A DNA stretch of 64,000 nucleotides, from contig NW_026912197.1 in assembly GCF_963662255.1 (NCBI RefSeq), positions 186,001-250,000 on the forward strand. Direction: 5' to 3'. Shown piece by piece: positions 59,801-64,000 of this stretch. Under the pieces are notes generated by a model, which was not told the DNA's origin, ran no database searches, and saw nothing but the letters and a program-made list of their open reading frames with translations. The DNA comes from Cinclus cinclus (Eukaryota; Chordata; Aves; Passeriformes; Cinclidae). Position numbers and translations under genes: made by a program. Each line of letters starts with the position of its first letter. Position 1 is the first letter of the stretch.

Positions 59801-62800
59801 GGCGCGTTTGGGCCTCTGATGGCAGCCAGGTTTGGAGGAGGGGGCAGCTTTGGTCTGGGAGAAATCCTCGTCCTTATGGAATTTTTGTAGGCAAAAGCCC
59901 TGCATGGGCCGCAGGCAAGTTGACTCCGAAAGGAGGCACTTTTCCCCAAGAAGCCAAACTCAAGAGCCCACTTGGCATATGTCATTTTGTAGGGCGCGTT
60001 TGGGCCTCCGATGGCAGCCAGGTTTGGAGGAGGGGGCAGCTTTGGTCTGGGAGAAATCCTCGTCCTTATGGAATTTTTGTAGGCAAAAGCCCAGGACGGG
60101 CTGCAGGCAAGTTGACTCCGAATGGAGGCACTTTTCCCCAAGAAGCCAAACTCAAGAGCCCACTTGGCAGATGTCATTTTGTAGGGCGCGTTTGGGCCTC
60201 CGATGGCAGCCAGGTTTGGAGGAGGGGGCAGCTTTGGTCTGGGAGAAATCCTCGTCCTTATGGAATTTTTGTAGGCAAAAGCCCTGGACGGGCTGCAGGC
60301 AAGTTAGGCATGTTGGCTTTGAAAGGAGGCACTTTTCCCCAAGAAGCCAAACTCAAGAACCCACAATGCAGATGTCATTTTGTAGGGCGCGTTTGGGCCT
60401 CCGATGGCAGCCAGGTTTGGAGGAGGGGGCAGCTTTGGTCTGGGAGAAATCCTCGTCCTTATGGAATTTTTGTAGGCAAAAGCCCAGGACGGGCCGCAGG
60501 CAAGTTGACTCCGAATGGAGGCACTTTTCCCCAAGAAGCCAAACTCAAGAGCCCACTTGGCAGGTGTCATTTTGTAGGGCGCGTTTGGGCCTCTGATGGC
60601 AGCCAGGTTTGGAGGAGGGGGCAGCTTTGGTCTGGGAGAAATCCTCGTCCTTATGGAATTTTTGTAGGCAAAAGCCCTGCATGGGCCGCAGGCAAGTTGA
60701 CTCCGAAAGGAGGCACTTTTCCCCAAGAAGCCAAACTCAAGAGCCCACTTGGCATATGTCATTTTGTAGGGCGCGTTTGGGCCTCCGATGGCAGCCAGGT
60801 TTGGAGGAGGGGGCAGCTTTGGTCTGGGAGAAATCCTCGTCCTTATGGAATTTTTGTAGGCAAAAGCCCAGGACGGGCTGCAGGCAAGTTGACTCCGAAT
60901 GGAGGCACTTTTCCCCAAGAAGCCAAACTCAAGAGCCCACTTGGCAGATGTCATTTTGTAGGGCGCGTTTGGGCCTCCGATGGCAGCCAGGTTTGGAGGA
61001 GGGGGTAGCTTTGGTCTGGGAGAAATCCTCGTCCTTATGGAATTTTTGTAGGCAAAAGCCCAGGACTGGCTGCAGGTAAGTTGACTCCGAATGGAGGCAC
61101 TTTTCCCCAAGAAGCCAAACTCAAGAGCCCACTTGGCAGGTGTCATTTTGTAGGGCGCGTTTGGGCCTCTGATGTCAGCCAGGTTTGGAGGAGGGGGCAG
61201 CTTTGGTCTGGGAGAAATCCTCGTCCTTATGGAATTTTTGTAGGCAAAAGCCCTGGACGGGCTGCAGGCAAGTTAGGCATGTTGGCTTTGAAAGGAGGCA
61301 CTTTTCCGCAAGAAGCCAAACTCAAGAACCCACAATGCAGATGTCATTTTGTAGGGCGCGTTTGGGCCTCCGATGGCAGCCAGGTTTGGAGGAGGGGGCA
61401 GCTTTGGTCTGGGAGAAATCCTCGTCCTTATGGAATTTTTGTAGGCAAAAGCCCAGGACGGGCCGCAGGCAAGTTGACTCCGAATGGAGGCACTTTTCCC
61501 CAAGAAGCCAAACTCAAGAGCCCACTTGGCAGATGTCATTTTGTAGGGCGCGTTTGGGCCTCCGATGGCAGCCAGGTTTGGAGGAGGGGGTAGCTTTGGT
61601 CTGGGAGAAATCCTCGTCCTTATGGAATTTTTGTAGGCAAAAGCCCTAGACGGGCTGCAGGCAAGTTAGGCATGTTGGCTTTGAAAGGAGGCACTTTTCC
61701 CCAAGAAGCCAAACTCAAGAACCCACAATGCAGATGTCATTTTGTAGGGCGCGTTTGGGCCTCCGATGGCAGCCAGGTTTGGAGGAGGGGGCAGCTTTGG
61801 TCTGGGAGAAATCCTCGTCCTTATGGAATTTTTGTAGGCAAAAGCCCAGGACGGGCCGCAGGCAAGTTGACTCCGAATGGAGGCACTTTTCCCCAAGAAG
61901 CCAAACTCAAGAGCCCACTTGGCAGGTGTCATTTTGTAGGGCGCGTTTGGGCCTCTGATGGCAGCCAGGTTTGGAGGAGGGGGCAGCTTTGGTCTGGGAG
62001 AAATCCTCGTCCTTATGGAATTTTTGTAGGCAAAAGCCCAGGACGGGCCGCAGGCAAGTTGACTCCGAATGGAGGCACTTTTCCCCAAGAAGCCAAACTC
62101 AAGAGCCCACTTGGCATATGTCATTTTGTAGGGCGCGTTTGGGCCTCCGATGGCAGCCAGGTTTGGAGGAGGGGGCAGCTTTGGTCTGGGAGAAATCCTC
62201 GTCCTTATGGAATTTTTGTAGGCAAAAGCCCTGGACAGGCTGCAGGCAAGTTAGGCATGTTGGCTTTGAAAGGAGGCACTTTTCCCCAAGAAGCCAAACT
62301 CAAGAACCCACAATGCAGATGTCATTTTGTAGGGCGCGTTTGGGCCTCCGATGGCAGCCAGGTTTGGAGGAGGGGGCAGCTTTGGTCTGGGAGAAATCCT
62401 CGTCCTTATGGAATTTTTGTAGGCAAAAGCCCAGGACGGGCCGCAGGCAAGTTGACTCCGAATGGAGGCACTTTTCCCCAAGAAGCCAAACTCAAGAGCC
62501 CACTTGGCAGGTGTCATTTTGTAGGGCGCGTTTGGGCCTCTGATGGCAGCCAGGTTTGGAGGAGGGGGCAGCTTTGGTCTGGGAGAAATCCTCGTCCTTA
62601 TGGAATTTTTGTAGGCAAAAGCCCTGCATGGGCCGCAGGCAAGTTAGGCATGTTGGCTTTGAAAGGAGGCACTTTTCCCCAAGAAGCCAAACTCAAGAGC
62701 CCACTTGGCAGGTGTCATTTTGTAGGGCGCGTTTGGGCCTCCGATGGCAGCCAGGTTTGGAGGAGGGGGCAGCTTTGGTCTGGGAGAAATCCTCGTCCTT

Positions 62801-64000
62801 ATGGAATTTTTGTAGGCAAAAGCCCAGGACGGGCCGCAGGCAAGTTGACTCCGAATGGAGGCACTTTTCCCCAAGAAGCCAAACTCAAGAGCCCACTTGG
62901 CAGGTGTCATTTTGTAGGGCGCGTTTGGGCCTCTGATGGCAGCCAGGTTTGGAGGAGGGGGCAGCTTTGGTCTGGGAGAAATCCTCGTCCTTATAGAATT
63001 TTTGTAGGCAAAAGCCCTGCATGGGCCGCAGGCAAGTTGACTCCGAAAGGAGGCAGTTTTCCCCAAGAAGCCAAACTCAAGAGCCCACTTGGCAGATGTC
63101 ATTTTGTAGGGCGCGTTTGGGCCTCCGATGGCAGCCAGGTTTGGAGGAGGGGGCAGCTTTGGTCTGGGAGAAATCCTCGTCCTTATGGAATTTTTGTAGC
63201 AAAAGCCCTGGACGGGCTGCAGGCAAGTTAGGCATGTTGGCTTTGATAGGAGTCACTTTTCCCCAAGAAGCCAAACTCAAGAACCCACAATGCAGATGTC
63301 ATTTTGTAGGGCGCGTTTGGGCCTCCGATGGCAGCCAGGTTTGGAGGAGGGGGCAGCTTTGGTCTGGGAGAAATCCTCGTCCTTATGGAATTTTTGTAGG
63401 CAAAAGCGCTGGACGGGCCGCAGGCAAGTTGACTCCGAATGGAGGCACTTTTCCCCAAGAAGCCAAACTCAAGAGCCCTCTTGGCAGGTGTCATTTTGTA
63501 GGGCGCGTTTGGGCCTCTGATGGCAGCCAGGTTTGGAGGAGGGGGCAGCTTTGGTCTGGGAGAAATCCTCGTCCTTATGGAATTTTTGTAGGCAAAAGCC
63601 CTGCATGGGCCGCAGGCAAGTTGACTCCGAAAGGAGGCACTTTTCCCCAAGAAGCCAAACTCAAGAGCCCACTTGGCATATGTCATTTTGTAGGGCGCGT
63701 TTGGGCCTCCGATGGCAGCCAGGTTTGGAGGAGGGGGCAGCTTTGGTCTGGGAGAAATCCTCGTCCTTATGGAATTTTTGTAGGCAAAAGCCCAGGACGG
63801 GCTGCAGGCAAGTTGACTCCGAATGGAGGCACTTTTCCCCAAGAAGCCAAACTCAAGAGCCCACTTGGCAGATGTCATTTTGTAGGGCGCGTTTGGGCCT
63901 CCGATGGCAGCCAGGTTTGGAGGAGGGGGCAGCTTTGGTCTGGGAGAAATCCTCGTCCTTATGGAATTTTTGTAGGCAAAAGCCCTGGACGGGCTGCAGG
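50832..64000 (+). repeat. 82-unit higher-order repeat, copy 2 (partial, 13,169 bp)
   Basis: This matches 34,932-48,100 at a shift of 15,900 bp up to the window end. Rare marks recur exactly, such as AATCCGCGTCC (43,772 and 59,672), CCCTAGACGGG (45,746 and 61,646) and CTGGACAGGC (46,331 and 62,231). The only difference I found is T at 36,271 against C at 52,171, a CTGCAGG/CCGCAGG site. I compared many but not all lines, so more differences may exist. Near-identity over 13 kb implies very recent amplification or ongoing homogenisation. Confidence 0.92.
50893..56038 (+). repeat. 13-unit duplication (2,512 bp) inside the 82-mer, copy 2
   Basis: This is the 15,900-bp-shifted counterpart of the duplication at 34,993-40,138, with the same internal period and rare marks. 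The 13-unit duplication therefore came before the 82-unit one. Confidence 0.88.

Larger units (their letters stand above)
1..64000 (+). repeat. Satellite array of 192/201-bp units filling the window
   Basis: The window is a head-to-tail array of one repeat unit, all in the same orientation, entered at unit position 53 on the left and left at unit position 189 on the right. Taking the unit start at the GTT of the junction, the count is 140 bp of a partial unit, 328 complete units and a 189-bp partial unit. Adding 9 bp for each of 80 long units and subtracting 25 single-base deletions gives exactly 64,000, so no other net insertion or deletion is needed. No gene, mobile element, RNA gene or unique spacer interrupts it. 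The array must continue on both sides. Copies differ by a limited set of recurring variants, which reveal higher-order repeats. The family is not one I recognise. Organism and chromosomal position (pericentromeric, subtelomeric or interstitial) cannot be told from the sequence. Confidence 0.98.

Noticed and set aside
1..64000. CRISPR array
   Set aside because: There are no short repeats separated by unique spacers. The whole 192-bp unit repeats, and variation is point changes shared between units.
1..64000. CENP-B box or known alpha-satellite identity
   Set aside because: The unit length (192/201 bp) and composition do not fit 171-bp alpha satellite. No unit shows the TTCG-A-CGGG arrangement of a CENP-B box; GGACGGG has no TTCG at the required distance.
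1..64000. Ribosomal DNA, tRNA clusters or other RNA genes
   Set aside because: No conserved rRNA or tRNA blocks are seen. The sequence between junctions is the same satellite everywhere.
1..64000. Transposon or retroelement insertion in the array
   Set aside because: Exact length accounting leaves no room for an insertion, and no terminal repeats, poly(A) tail or target-site duplication is visible.
34932..64000. Assembly artefact as sole explanation for the 15.9-kb near-identity
   Set aside because: It cannot be excluded, but at least one true difference (36,271 against 52,171) and independent nested periods in other domains favour genuine duplication. Long reads would decide.

Overview
The whole 64 kb window is one uninterrupted tandem satellite DNA array with every unit in the same orientation. 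I see no protein-coding gene, RNA gene, transposon, CRISPR array or unique flanking sequence. The basic unit is 192 bp (about 54% GC, G-rich on the + strand). A second form is 201 bp because of a 9-bp tandem duplication at the unit junction. Length accounting closes exactly: a 140-bp partial unit at the left edge, 328 complete units and a 189-bp partial unit at the right edge, plus 9 bp for each of 80 long-form units, minus 25 single-base deletions that I can locate, gives 64,000. I do not recognise the satellite family. Higher-order repeats, variants that look like decay of methylated CpG, and the lack of any bacterial feature point to a eukaryote with CpG methylation, probably a vertebrate (a plant is not excluded). 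The species is not readable from this window.

Layout. (1) Positions 1 to ~10,925 are built from an 8-unit repeat (1,554 bp), a 15-unit repeat (2,915 bp) and a larger copy shifted by 7,968 bp. (2) Positions 10,926-23,755 hold exactly two head-to-tail copies of a 33-unit repeat of 6,415 bp. (3) Positions 23,756-34,931 are a mosaic with two sets of tetramers (777 and 776 bp) and a related pair 7,010 bp apart. (4) Positions 34,932-64,000 hold an 82-unit repeat of 15,900 bp: one full copy and 13,169 bp of a second, nearly identical copy. Nested in it are a 13-unit (2,512 bp) and a 19-unit (3,701 bp) duplication. Every period equals a whole number of 192-bp units plus 9 bp per long unit minus 1 bp per known deletion.

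Both unit lengths are multiples of three and the consensus lacks stops in several frames on both strands, so very long open frames run through the array (longest 1,947 codons, 25,408-31,251). I read these as a by-product of the repeat and not as genes. The features most worth a second look are the multi-level higher-order structure, the recorded origin of the 201-bp unit, short conversion tracts between subfamilies at one site, a CTCF-like and G-quadruplex-like G-rich box in nearly every unit, and a junction that matches a 5' splice-site consensus in a subset of units.
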